Source: Bacteroidales bacterium M6 (GTDB lineage Bacteria; Bacteroidota; Bacteroidia; Bacteroidales; Muribaculaceae). From it: DNA of 64,000 nt. Made by a program: the position numbers and the translations under genes. Under the pieces are notes generated by a model. It did not search any database and had not been told where the DNA came from. It worked only from the letters and a program-made list of their open reading frames with translations. Location: NCBI GenBank assembly GCA_001689485.1, contig LUJQ01000062.1:23130-87129 (forward strand), given 5' to 3'. This document shows positions 1 through 7,089 of the stretch, one piece after another (position 1 is the stretch's first letter; every line of letters starts with the position of its first letter).

Positions 1-521
1 TCCTTGAAGCGTGCCACGGCATCCGGGCCGAACTTGCTCAGGGATGCAAGCACCCGGTCGAGGCTCTTTTCTTTCATGTCGCCGTTTTTGGAGTAGAATT
101 TATCGGCGTAGCATATGAGTTTTTCCAAAAGGGTGTGCGGCATGTAGTCGCGGTCGGGTGGGAGCAGTTTTCCCAGCTTGGCGATGTCGTCGGGTGTCAG
201 TCCGGTGCCAGTGTGACGCTCTGCAATGCGGGCCAGTGGTTCCGGCACACCCTCTTCCCGCAGGAGGTCGGCGCCGAGGCGGCCGTGAGTCAGGTATGGC
301 TCCGTGCCATGGCAGTGTATGCCTGCGGCATCGGTCAAGAATATTCCGATGTCATGAAGCATCGCTGCGGCTTCTATATCTTCGGAATCCAGCGGGAGGT
401 CGTGTTTGTGTGCCAGCTGTATGGCTTTGTCGGCCACTGAGCGGCAATGGTGCATGTAAATATCCCGCAGAGGTGTCTCTGCGGGATAGTATTTGTCGAT
501 AATCTGTTGGTATGGGAACAT
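1..521 (-). CDS. HD-domain phosphohydrolase (3' end outside window)
   Basis: The reverse frame starts at the ATG at 519-521 (MFPYQQIIDKYY) and stays open to the window edge, so about 173 residues of the N-terminal part are visible. MHHCRSVADKA, MLHDIGIF and later His residues (IHCHGTEPYLTHG, ERHTG) form the metal-binding HD signature of small bacterial HD hydrolases that cut phosphoester bonds in nucleotides. The substrate cannot be told from sequence. The gene lies 40 bases downstream of ilvE in the same orientation and could share its transcript. A 12-bp perfect inverted repeat with a GTGT loop lies inside the coding region at 461-488. Confidence 0.85.
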   Translation of the reverse strand, partial: MFPYQQIIDKYYPAETPLRDIYMHHCRSVADKAIQLAHKHDLPLDSEDIEAAAMLHDIGIFLTDAAGIHCHGTEPYLTHGRLGADLLREEGVPEPLARIAERHTGTGLTPDDIAKLGKLLPPDRDYMPHTLLEKLICYADKFYSKNGDMKEKSLDRVLASLSKFGPDAVARFK

Positions 522-561
522 TTCGTAACCGATGGTGAATTACGTGCGTGTGGGATTATGG

Positions 562-1590
562 TCAGATGTCGAGCACCACGTTCCAGCCGTGGGTGTCGTC
601 CACTTCCCCTAGGCGGATGCCGTTGAGGGTATCGTAGAGTTTTTGCGTGACAGGGCCGGCTTTGCCATCCTTCGACACGATGTATTTTTTACCTGTGTCG
701 AGGTCGTGGATTTCGCCTACGGGCGAGCATACCGCGGCGGTGCCGCATGCAGCTGCTTCGGAGAATTCGGGAATTTCGTCGAGTGTGATGTGGCGGCGTT
801 CCACTTCCAGACCCATGTCGGATGCAAGCTGCATCAGGGAGTCGTTGGTGATTGACTGGAGGATGGAGTCAGATGCCGGTGTGATATATTTGCCGTCCTT
901 TATCGCATAGAAGTTTGCAGGGCCGCATTCGTCAAGATATTTCTTTTCTTTGGGGTCGAGGTAGAGGACTGCGGAATATCCGAGTTCGTGAGCCTTTTCG
1001 CCAGCAACAAGGCTTGCAGCGTAGTTGCCGCCAACTTTGAAACGGCCTGTGCCTTTGGGCGCAACGCGGTCGTATTCACGGGTGAGGCAGATGTTTGTAG
1101 GTTTGAATCCTTCTTTGAAGTAAGGCCCTACGGGGGTTACGAGCATCATGAAGCAATATTCGTCGGCGGGTTTTACGCCTACACGCGCGGTCATGCCTAT
1201 TTCGAGGGGTCGGATATAGAGTGATGCGCCCGAGCCATAGGGGGGGATGAAGCGTTCGTTGAGGCGGATTACCTTTTCTGTCATTTTCATGAACAGGTCG
1301 GTAGGTAGTTCGGCCATCATGATGCCGCGTGCCGATTCCTGGATGCGGCGGGCGTTTTCAAGGGGGCGGAATATGCGCACTTTCCCGTCCTTGCCGCGGA
1401 AGGCTTTCAATCCTTCGAAGCATTCCTGCCCGTAGTGCAGGGCTGTGGCTGCAATGTGCATCTCGATGGTTTCGGATGAGGAGACTTCGATTTCCCCCCA
1501 TTTGCCGTTGCGGTAATAGCAACGCACGTTATAGTCTGTCGGAACATATCCGAATCCAAGACCGGTCCATTCGATGTCGGCTTCTTTCAT
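562..1590 (-). CDS. ilvE: Branched-chain amino acid aminotransferase
   Basis: This 342-residue PLP enzyme of fold class IV catalyses the last step of leucine, isoleucine and valine synthesis, and the first step of their breakdown, in the cytosol. The PLP lysine is expected at K185 in GRFKVGGNYAAS, and ECFEGLKAF and SLYIRPLEIG are typical of the BCAT II subgroup. Length is normal for the family. The ATG at 1590 follows a promoter with a good Bacteroidota -7 box about 150 bases upstream. No peptide leader of the attenuator type is visible in that leader; only a 7-codon ORF occurs. It is a single gene or the first of a pair with the HD gene. Confidence 0.95.
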   Translation of the reverse strand: MKEADIEWTGLGFGYVPTDYNVRCYYRNGKWGEIEVSSSETIEMHIAATALHYGQECFEGLKAFRGKDGKVRIFRPLENARRIQESARGIMMAELPTDLFMKMTEKVIRLNERFIPPYGSGASLYIRPLEIGMTARVGVKPADEYCFMMLVTPVGPYFKEGFKPTNICLTREYDRVAPKGTGRFKVGGNYAASLVAGEKAHELGYSAVLYLDPKEKKYLDECGPANFYAIKDGKYITPASDSILQSITNDSLMQLASDMGLEVERRHITLDEIPEFSEAAACGTAAVCSPVGEIHDLDTGKKYIVSKDGKAGPVTQKLYDTLNGIRLGEVDDTHGWNVVLDI

Positions 1591-1743
1591 GACTTGTCGG
1601 TTTTATGGGTCGTTATTTAATAGGTGATATTTATCGGGTAATATATTAAGGAGTTTTGGCAGCGGCCATACTTTCCTTCTTTCTGCTTCCGTTTAGTTGT
1701 TTTTGACCGCTTTATCGGGAGTTTTTTCAATCGGTATTTTTCG

Positions 1744-1776
1744 CAAATATACGGAATTATTTTTTATCCGTGCAAC
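1744..1776 (-). promoter_or_regulatory. ilvE promoter
   Basis: On the minus strand GTTG (1776-1773) is followed after 21 bases by TATATTTG (1751-1744), a good match to the Bacteroidota primary-sigma form TTTG-N19-21-TAnnTTTG. It implies a start near 1737 and a leader of about 145 bases. Confidence 0.65.
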
Positions 1777-2365
1777 ATTCGGATAATTTTTTACGGAGAA
1801 GCCGCCTATGCGATTTTTGTTGTGGATTGATGCATGGTTGTTGGCGGTAGGGAAAGCCGTGACGGGGGGCTCCTTGCCATTTTTCGTGGCGCGTTTGTGT
1901 GTCGGGTTGTCGGGTTGTGCGTTTCGAGGGGATGTTACAATGGTTGTTACAATTTTGTATGATGTGAAAGGCGGTTCGTTTGGTGAAATTTGCTCAAAGC
2001 GGATGGGCGTTTTTGTGCTTGATTGTGTTTGATGTTACAAAGTTTGTCAGAATTGTTACAGTAATGTGAGGGCGAAATGTGGTGTTGTTGCCAATAAGGA
2101 TACAAATATAGGTTGATGATTGCTATTATTATCGGTTTTGGTAGTGAACAATGGTTGCCGCTGTGATTTGTGTGTGGGGAGATTTTGGCTCTAATTGACT
2201 GTAGGTTAGTGATGTGAGTGTTTAAAGGCAGTGTGTTACATGGGAGTTTTGCATATTGTAACATGTATGAAATAATTGTGTGTGTATTTAATTGATTGGT
2301 TTATAGCGGTTAAAATGTTTTTGTGAAAATTTTTTCAAAGAAATCGAAAAAATATGTCTTAAAAA

Positions 2366-2396
2366 TTTGGAGATTCGAAAAATGGCCGTATCTTTG
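2366..2396 (+). promoter_or_regulatory. Promoter of the ECF sigma factor gene
   Basis: TTTG (2366-2369), a 19-base spacer and TATCTTTG (2389-2396) exactly match the Bacteroidota housekeeping promoter. The predicted start is near 2403, giving a leader of about 55 bases that contains the last TGTTACA motif (2414-2420). Confidence 0.8.
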
Positions 2397-2458
2397 CATC
2401 GTAGTCACAAAAGTGTTACAAAAACATCACCAAACACAACCTCTAAACTATAGCTATC

Positions 2459-2962
2459 ATGAGTTCGAAAAACTTCCAAACCAAACTTCTGAGCCTTCAG
2501 GGTAATTTGCTTAACTTCGCGTATCTGCTTACTTCAAACCGCGATGATGCCTACGATCTCCTTCAGGATACGACCCTCAAGGCGCTCGACAATGAGGATA
2601 AGTATGTAGAAAATGTGAACTTCAAGGGATGGGTGTTCACAATCATGCGCAACATCTTCATCAACAACTACCGTAAAGTGGTCCGTTCGGCTACGATTAT
2701 CGACCAGACCGAGGATCTTTATCACCTCAACCTCCCGCAGGAATCGGGGCTTGACACCCCGGAGGGATCGTATGCTGCCGGTGAAATCACCGATGCGATT
2801 AATTCGTTTTCCGACGACTACCGTATCCCGTTCTCCATGCACGTTGCCGGTTACAAGTACAACGAGATTGCCGAGCACATGAACCTCCCGCTCGGCACCG
2901 TTAAGAGCCGTATCTTCTTCGCCCGCCAGCGTCTGCAAAAAATGCTTAAGGATTATAAGTAA
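2459..2962 (+). CDS. ECF-type RNA polymerase sigma factor
   Basis: This 167-residue protein has the two-domain layout of extracytoplasmic-function sigma factors. Region 2 lies at about residues 15-80 (LLTSNRDDAYDLLQDTTLKA, then FKGWVFTIMRNIFINNYR). Region 4 lies at about 110-165 and has a helix-turn-helix (YKYNEIAEHMNLPLGTVKSR). It would direct RNA polymerase to its own promoter class in response to a signal. No anti-sigma gene lies next to it, since the downstream neighbour is convergent lpxH. The start is the ATG at 2459, in line with the promoter. Related short RpoE-like factors without anti-sigma partners are common in Bacteroidales, and the target genes are unknown. Confidence 0.9.
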   Translation: MSSKNFQTKLLSLQGNLLNFAYLLTSNRDDAYDLLQDTTLKALDNEDKYVENVNFKGWVFTIMRNIFINNYRKVVRSATIIDQTEDLYHLNLPQESGLDTPEGSYAAGEITDAINSFSDDYRIPFSMHVAGYKYNEIAEHMNLPLGTVKSRIFFARQRLQKMLKDYK

Positions 2963-3261
2963 TCCATGTCTACGTTGAAGGCCGGCCCGGTCATGTTTGC
3001 GGCAGTTTATGCAGATTGCCCGACTCCCCGGTTCCGTGCGATCACCTGGCGGTTTTCAATGCGTCAAGAGTGACGGTCGGTGATATGAAAACTGCACCCT
3101 CTTTTACAGCTCATCAGGCATTGTTCTGTCTGCGAATACCTTTATTGTTCGATTACTTTGCTCTATATATATAAATAATCAGATATAAATAATCGGTTCA
3201 TTTGCTTTGCTGAGCTTTTATTGATAGCATAGAGATTAATGATGATGAATCTCATCTTCTC

Positions 3262-3292
3262 AGGCGGTGCGTGAAAGCGTGCCGCCTTTTTT
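3262..3292 (+). terminator. Rho-independent terminator, sigma factor transcript
   Basis: A stem AGGCGGTGCG / CGTGCCGCCT (two G-U pairs) with loop TGAAAG is followed by TTTTTT. It leaves a 300-base 3' untranslated region after the sigma factor stop. Confidence 0.75.
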
Positions 3293-3366
3293 AATGGGTC
3301 TGGTCGTTATTTTTTTGTGGTACAGGGTAGTGCCGCCCTGCATCCGTTGTGGCGGCGTGGTAATAT

Positions 3367-3460
3367 GGGATAAAAAATAAGGAAGCGCTTATCCCTAAGC
3401 GCTTCCTTATTGGTTTCCAATAGGTACAATTTCTAAGGTAAAAAAGATTGTTTTAGGTTT
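3367..3460 (-). ncRNA. Candidate small RNA of about 85-90 nt
   Basis: On the minus strand TTTG (3497-3494), 19 bases and GACCTTTG (3474-3467) form a promoter with one weak position (GA for TA). A start near 3460 would run into the 16-bp hairpin at 3411-3376 and its trailing T tract. No ORF of note lies inside. The same hairpin could instead end the lpxH transcript, whose stop is at 3679. No homologue is known to me. Confidence 0.4.
3376..3411. terminator. Perfect 16-bp hairpin between convergent genes
   Basis: AATAAGGAAGCGCTTA (3376-3391) and its exact complement (3396-3411) enclose a 4-base loop, TCCC. On the minus strand the stem is followed by a T-rich run (TTATTTTTTA), so it should end minus-strand transcripts well. 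The plus-strand side has a poorer T tract. Confidence 0.75.
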
Positions 3461-3466
3461 GTGATG

Positions 3467-3497
3467 CAAAGGTCGAGTTTTTCGGGCTACCTGCAAA
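3467..3497 (-). promoter_or_regulatory. Minus-strand promoter of the small-RNA candidate
   Basis: TTTG (3497-3494) and GACCTTTG (3474-3467) are separated by 19 bases. The spacing is ideal, but the first base of the -7 box deviates. Confidence 0.45.
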
Positions 3498-3678
3498 ATA
3501 TATTTCTATGTTTTACGACATGATTTTTCAGCCGATTTGGTTTGATGGCCGTGTCGTTATGGTTATAACTATCGAAGATACAACGATATGACGGCATTTG
3601 TGCCGACTGTTTTCTTATGGTAAAAATAAGTTAAAAACATGCGTGTTGCTAACTTTTTGTTATGTCAGGTGGCTATAG

Positions 3679-4482
3679 TTATCCTTTGAACCGCTTAAGG
3701 CGGAAGTCTTTTCCGTCGAAAACGGCATAGGAGAAATGGTGAATCCAGTCGCCCAGTATCACGATTCGGCTAAGGTTTGTTCCTAAAGGTAGGTCGAGCA
3801 TGATGTGCCTGTGGCCGAACACGAAATAGTCAATCCGTGCGTCAGGATGGCAGTCGATATAGTCGTGGCTGAATGCTATAAGGGGCTCGTTTTCCTCCCC
3901 CTCGAACTTCGGGGCGCTGTTTTCGAAATCGCGGGAATGGTTCGACCACCGGTGGGCGAACGGGATTGTCCAGCGCGGGTGTATGGCGGCATATAGCTTT
4001 TGGCACACTTTGTTGCGGAATGTGGCACGTAGGAAACGGAAGGGTGCAGGTAAGCGTCCCACCCCGTCGCCATGGCTCAGGAAGAACCGTTTGCCGAGTA
4101 TCTCCTTTATTTCGAACCCGTCGACCACCTTCATTCCGATTTCTTCTTTCAGATAGTCGAACAGCCATATGTCGTGGTTGCCTATAAACCACGTGATTCT
4201 GACCCCTGAATCGGCCATGCGGCAGAGTGTGCCGAAAAACCGGGTGTAACCGCGTGGCACCACCGTGCGGTATTCGTACCAATAATCCAGTATGTCGCCG
4301 AGAAGGTATAGCTCGGCAGCGTCGCCGGTTATAGAGTCAAGGAACTTGGTAATCCTTGATTCATGTGCGACGGGGTCGGGGATGTATGATGCCCCGAGGT
4401 GAAGGTCGGAGATAAAGTACGCGTTCTTCCCCGCCGGGATAGGCCGGGGCGGGCGGGGGTGTGTTGCCTGTTTCGGTTTCAT
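3679..4482 (-). CDS. lpxH: UDP-2,3-diacylglucosamine diphosphatase-like metallophosphoesterase
   Basis: This 267-residue calcineurin-type phosphoesterase carries the full metal-ligand set: ISDLHLG (D26, H28), LGDILDYW (61-68), GNHDIW (101-106), LSHGDGVG and FGHRH near the C-terminus. LpxH hydrolyses UDP-2,3-diacylglucosamine to lipid X in lipid A synthesis at the inner membrane, and the YLLGDILDYW and GDGVG contexts fit that family. I chose the ATG at 4482 because it overlaps the stop of the upstream gene (TAATG). A longer frame to 4635 lies inside that gene and is not family-like. Translation is probably coupled to the upstream gene. Assignment to LpxH rather than a related phosphoesterase is by motif only. 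Confidence 0.8.
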   Translation of the reverse strand: MKPKQATHPRPPRPIPAGKNAYFISDLHLGASYIPDPVAHESRITKFLDSITGDAAELYLLGDILDYWYEYRTVVPRGYTRFFGTLCRMADSGVRITWFIGNHDIWLFDYLKEEIGMKVVDGFEIKEILGKRFFLSHGDGVGRLPAPFRFLRATFRNKVCQKLYAAIHPRWTIPFAHRWSNHSRDFENSAPKFEGEENEPLIAFSHDYIDCHPDARIDYFVFGHRHIMLDLPLGTNLSRIVILGDWIHHFSYAVFDGKDFRLKRFKG

Positions 4483-4802
4483 TACAGGAACCCGAGTTCG
4501 AGTTTCGCTTCTTCGCTCATCATATCCTTGGTCCATTCTGGCTCGAACACAACGTTGATGGTGACGGATTTCACGCCTTCGATGGATTCGAGTTTGAGGC
4601 GTGCGTCCTCGACTATGAAATCGGCCATCGGGCACGATGGTGCCGTCATGGTCATGTCTATCACGAGGTCGCCGCTGTCGGCAAGTTCTATTCTGTATAT
4701 GAGGCCGAGGCTGTAGATGTCGACCGGGATTTCCGGGTCGAACACGGTTTTCAGCATCGCTACAACCTTCTCTTCCAGTCGCAAATGTTGCTCTTGTGTC
4801 AT
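4482..4802 (-). CDS. MIP18/SufT-like iron-sulfur assembly protein (DUF59)
   Basis: This 106-residue single-domain protein of the MIP18 (DUF59) family has VFDPEIPVDIYSLGLIY and MTAPSCPMA, which contains the conserved reactive cysteine. Relatives (SufT, PaaD, the eukaryotic CIA factor) help mature or target iron-sulfur proteins. It is the first gene of a two-gene unit with lpxH and overlaps it by one base, although the two functions have no obvious link. A -7 box lies at 4845-4852, 43 bases upstream of the ATG. The precise client proteins are unknown. Confidence 0.88.
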   Translation of the reverse strand: MTQEQHLRLEEKVVAMLKTVFDPEIPVDIYSLGLIYRIELADSGDLVIDMTMTAPSCPMADFIVEDARLKLESIEGVKSVTINVVFEPEWTKDMMSEEAKLELGFL

Positions 4803-4844
4803 GTCAAACTAAATCGGGTAAGCCGTTGGGGCTTTTGTTTTTCA

Positions 4845-4852
4845 CAAAGTTA
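4845..4852 (-). promoter_or_regulatory. -7 box upstream of the DUF59 gene
   Basis: TAACTTTG on the minus strand matches TAnnTTTG. I see no good TTTG at the -33 position. Confidence 0.45.
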
Positions 4853-4956
4853 GCACTTTTGAGACTTTCTTGGCTGTGATATTCTGAAAAAATGATTAAA
4901 TTTGCCTTAATTTGGCTGGTAGGTTACATGATATGAAAACATATAAATTAATAGAT

Positions 4957-5604
4957 ATGAAAACATTAAAACAATTATTTTCAGTAGCGCTGCTGTCGGT
5001 GGCTATGTTGGCGGGAAGTGCCCAGCAGGCGAATGCCGCATCCCCGTTGCGTTTCGGTTTGAAAGCCGGTGTCACCATCAACGAGATGAAATTCAACGAA
5101 AGCGCGTTTTCGAGCGCGAACCGTTCGGGCTTTACCGGCGGTGCGATGTTGCAGTTTATAGCCCCCATAATCAACCTCGGGTTTGATGCGTCGGTGATGT
5201 ACACCCACCGTTCGAGCCGTGTTTATTTCGATGCCCCGGCCGGAGGCGATGTGGATGATGCCACATTGAATGTAAGCCGCGACTACATCGAGATTCCTGT
5301 TAACTTCCGCTACAATCTCGGCTTGCCGGTTATTGGTAAATTCGTGACACCGTTCCTTACCACCGGCCCTGACTTCTCGTTCCTGATTTCAAACCAGAAC
5401 GTTAAAAATGCATGGAACAACAAGAAGTTTGATGTTGCCTGGAATTTCGGGTTCGGCGTTAAGATTGTCGACAAAGTAGAGTTGGCTGCATCTTACGGCC
5501 TTGGCCTTAAGGATTCTGCATCAGGTGATTCCTCGCTTTACGGGGCAAATCCTGTCGACGGCAAAAACCGCTTTTGGACTGTGACCGCTGCCTGGCTCTT
5601 CTGA
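4957..5604 (+). CDS. Outer-membrane beta-barrel protein, PorT-like
   Basis: This small outer-membrane barrel has 215 residues. The signal peptide is MKTLKQLFSVALLSVAMLAG..ANA, cleaved before ASPLRFGLKAG. The mature part alternates polar and hydrophobic residues in strand-like blocks (FGLKAGVTINEM, YIEIPVNFRYNL, VELAASYGLGL) and ends with TVTAAWLF, the aromatic terminal residue typical of barrel proteins. It belongs to the broad beta-barrel group annotated PorT or OmpW-like in Bacteroidota, and no specific transport role can be inferred. In-frame starts exist at 4912 (TTG) and 4933 (ATG); 4957 gives the cleanest signal peptide. Confidence 0.8.
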   Translation: MKTLKQLFSVALLSVAMLAGSAQQANAASPLRFGLKAGVTINEMKFNESAFSSANRSGFTGGAMLQFIAPIINLGFDASVMYTHRSSRVYFDAPAGGDVDDATLNVSRDYIEIPVNFRYNLGLPVIGKFVTPFLTTGPDFSFLISNQNVKNAWNNKKFDVAWNFGFGVKIVDKVELAASYGLGLKDSASGDSSLYGANPVDGKNRFWTVTAAWLF

Positions 5605-5623
5605 TTCGGGCTTATAATGATTC

Positions 5624-5680
5624 CGGCATCCCATTTAGCCTTGTTAACATAAAATGAGGTTTGTTGGGATGCCGCTTTTT
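5624..5680 (+). terminator. Terminator after the barrel gene
   Basis: CGGCATCCCA (5624-5633) pairs with TGGGATGCCG (5665-5674) over a 31-base loop and is followed by CTTTTT. The T tract runs into the -33 box of the next promoter. Confidence 0.65.
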
Positions 5681-5709
5681 GTAGGTAAACGGCGATTTGG
5701 TTAACTTTG
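5678..5709 (+). promoter_or_regulatory. Promoter of the NlpC/P60 gene
   Basis: TTTG (5678-5681), a 20-base spacer and TAACTTTG (5702-5709) make a consensus Bacteroidota promoter about 115 bases before the ATG at 5823. The -33 box reuses the T tract of the preceding terminator. Confidence 0.75.
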
Positions 5710-5822
5710 CATAGTTTTCATGGCGGATGTGTTTGCTATGTAAACGCTCTCTCCCCGATGTAATATCTTAACCTTAAATTACGGGGTCGTTTAACGTTTC
5801 AACCCCTGCCGAACGATATACA

Positions 5823-6452
5823 ATGTCGAAAATCCTGACAGCTATATTTATTTGCGTGTTTGCAGCGGCTCTTCCGGTGGAGGCTGCGAGGAAAGGTGCG
5901 ACTATTAAGAAGGTTGCATGCGCCTCGGTCGAAGTCCTTGATGCGGTTGACGGCGGCGATGACATGAATTATGCATCGGTTCTGAGAACTAACCCATTTG
6001 AAATCATTCCGGCCGCCGGGATGGAGTTGCTTGAGGCTGTTGACAATTCTGTCGATGCAGCGATGCTTTCCGATATGATTGCCTATGCCAAGAAATTTAT
6101 CGGCACACGTTATGTGCGTGGCGGCAAATCTCCAAAAGGTTTTGATTGTTCCGGCTTTACATCATATGTGTTCCGTCAGTTCGGTTATGATTTGAATTCT
6201 TCTTCGTCGTCCCAATATGGGCAGGGGGAAAAAATATCCCGCGATGAGGTTTCGGCAGGCGACCTGCTGTTCTTTACGGGGCGTAATTCGCGTAGCGGCA
6301 GGGTAGGCCATGTGGCGATAGCCATCGACAATAACCCGGAAACCGGCGAAATCACGTTTATACATGCGGCAATAAGCGGAGGCATCAGGATTGACCGCAT
6401 ATCGGCACCATATTATGCAGCCCGTTTCATCGGGGCACGCAGGGTGTTGTAA
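5823..6452 (+). CDS. NlpC/P60 cell-wall peptidase (C40)
   Basis: This 209-residue secreted hydrolase has an N-terminal signal peptide (MSKILTAIFICVFAAALPVEA). An NlpC/P60 domain at about 83-209 has the catalytic cysteine C109 (FDCSGFTSYVF), H163 (GHVAIAI) and H181 (FIHAAISGG). The family cuts peptide stems of peptidoglycan, usually D-gamma-glutamyl to diamino acid bonds, in the periplasm. The 60 residues between signal and domain have no recognisable fold. It is monocistronic, with its own promoter and a downstream hairpin. Confidence 0.9.
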   Translation: MSKILTAIFICVFAAALPVEAARKGATIKKVACASVEVLDAVDGGDDMNYASVLRTNPFEIIPAAGMELLEAVDNSVDAAMLSDMIAYAKKFIGTRYVRGGKSPKGFDCSGFTSYVFRQFGYDLNSSSSSQYGQGEKISRDEVSAGDLLFFTGRNSRSGRVGHVAIAIDNNPETGEITFIHAAISGGIRIDRISAPYYAARFIGARRVL

Positions 6453-6499
6453 CCCCCTGCTACATGTTTATGACATAATTGGACTATTTCATAGTGAGT

Positions 6500-6530
6500 G
6501 GAAAGCGGCGATATGTCGCTTTTTCTTTTT
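6500..6530 (+). terminator. Terminator between NlpC gene and merR
   Basis: AAAGCGGC and GTCGCTTT (one G-U pair) close a short loop at about 6502-6522, followed by TTTCTTTTTT. It sits between convergent genes and mainly serves the plus strand. Confidence 0.6.
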
Positions 6531-6609
6531 TATATATTATATATTAATGTGATGCCTTGGGGCGGCGTATTTTGGGCAGGTTTCCTGTTGCGCCGTTCTG
6601 GTGATGGTG

Positions 6610-6945
6610 CTATCTCAACGAATTGGTGGCGTCGAGGAGCGATTGAAGCGCGGCCCTGATGGTGCGCAGGCGTTGGATGGCATCCGCCCGCCGCGAAACG
6701 CCCGAGTGGTTATGGCGTATTTGTTCCTGTGCGGCTTCTAGCTTCAGCCCCTTTTCTTTCACAAGGTAACATACTATTCGTAGCTTTTCGATGTCGGACG
6801 CCGTGTAGAACCGTGTGCCTTTGTCGTTGCGTTTTGGATTTATGATTGTGAAACGGCTTTCCCAAAAGCGTAAGGTCGACTGGGGGAGGCCGAGGATTTC
6901 GGCCACCTCGCGTATTTTGTAATATTTTTTCTGAATGTCGCCCAA
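6610..6945 (-). CDS. MerR-family transcriptional regulator
   Basis: This 111-residue DNA-binding protein opens directly with the MerR winged helix (YYKIREVAEILGLPQSTLRF, then WESRFTIINPKR). A coiled region of about 40 residues follows, and there is no ligand or metal domain. Short MerR proteins of this kind are widespread in Bacteroidota with unknown targets. The only possible start in frame is TTG at 6945, because a TAG lies four codons upstream. It is divergent from alaS, with overlapping promoters: the minus-strand -7 TATTTTTG is at 7012-7005, immediately beside the alaS -33 box. Confidence 0.88.
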   Translation of the reverse strand: MGDIQKKYYKIREVAEILGLPQSTLRFWESRFTIINPKRNDKGTRFYTASDIEKLRIVCYLVKEKGLKLEAAQEQIRHNHSGVSRRADAIQRLRTIRAALQSLLDATNSLR

Positions 6946-7000
6946 TGTGTGATGCTATGTCAGTGTGAGCCTTATGCTGTTTGCAGCCTGGTGCATTTTC

Positions 7001-7032
7001 CTTGCAAAAATAGCGAAAAAATCGTAATTTTG
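7001..7032 (+). promoter_or_regulatory. alaS promoter
   Basis: CTTG (7001-7004), 20 bases and TAATTTTG (7025-7032) lie 58 bases before the chosen alaS start. The divergent merR -7 box occupies 7005-7012, so the two promoters interleave. Confidence 0.7.
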
Positions 7033-7089
7033 CGGCTTAAAACCGACATTCGGTCGAATTTTTCAGAAAAAACAACCAATATTACATAT

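Larger units (their letters stand above)
1591..2458. other. Long intergenic region between ilvE and the sigma factor gene
   Basis: About 870 bases without a credible gene. Outside the two promoters it is strongly G/T-rich on the plus strand and carries seven copies of TGTTACA: six forward, starting at 1933, 1945, 2033, 2054, 2234 and 2414, and one reverse at 2257-2263. The open frame at 1947-2264 on the minus strand translates to a Pro/His/Asn-rich sequence without family character and is probably spurious. Confidence 0.6.
2963..3678. other. Convergent intergenic region after the sigma factor gene
   Basis: About 715 bases without a convincing protein gene. It holds the terminator at 3262-3292, a 12-bp direct repeat ATATAAATAATC at 3169-3180 and 3183-3194, and a minus-strand promoter plus hairpin at 3376-3497 that may define a small RNA. 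A 35-codon frame at 2966-3073 looks like chance. Confidence 0.55.

Noticed and set aside
1947..2264. Minus-strand open frame of 105 codons
   Set aside because: Its translation is low-complexity (Asn, His, Pro, Lys) and reflects the G/T bias of the region; no motif or start signal supports it.
2966..3073. 35-codon frame just after the sigma factor stop
   Set aside because: No helix, motif or independent promoter; too short to support, and an anti-sigma factor would need a membrane helix.
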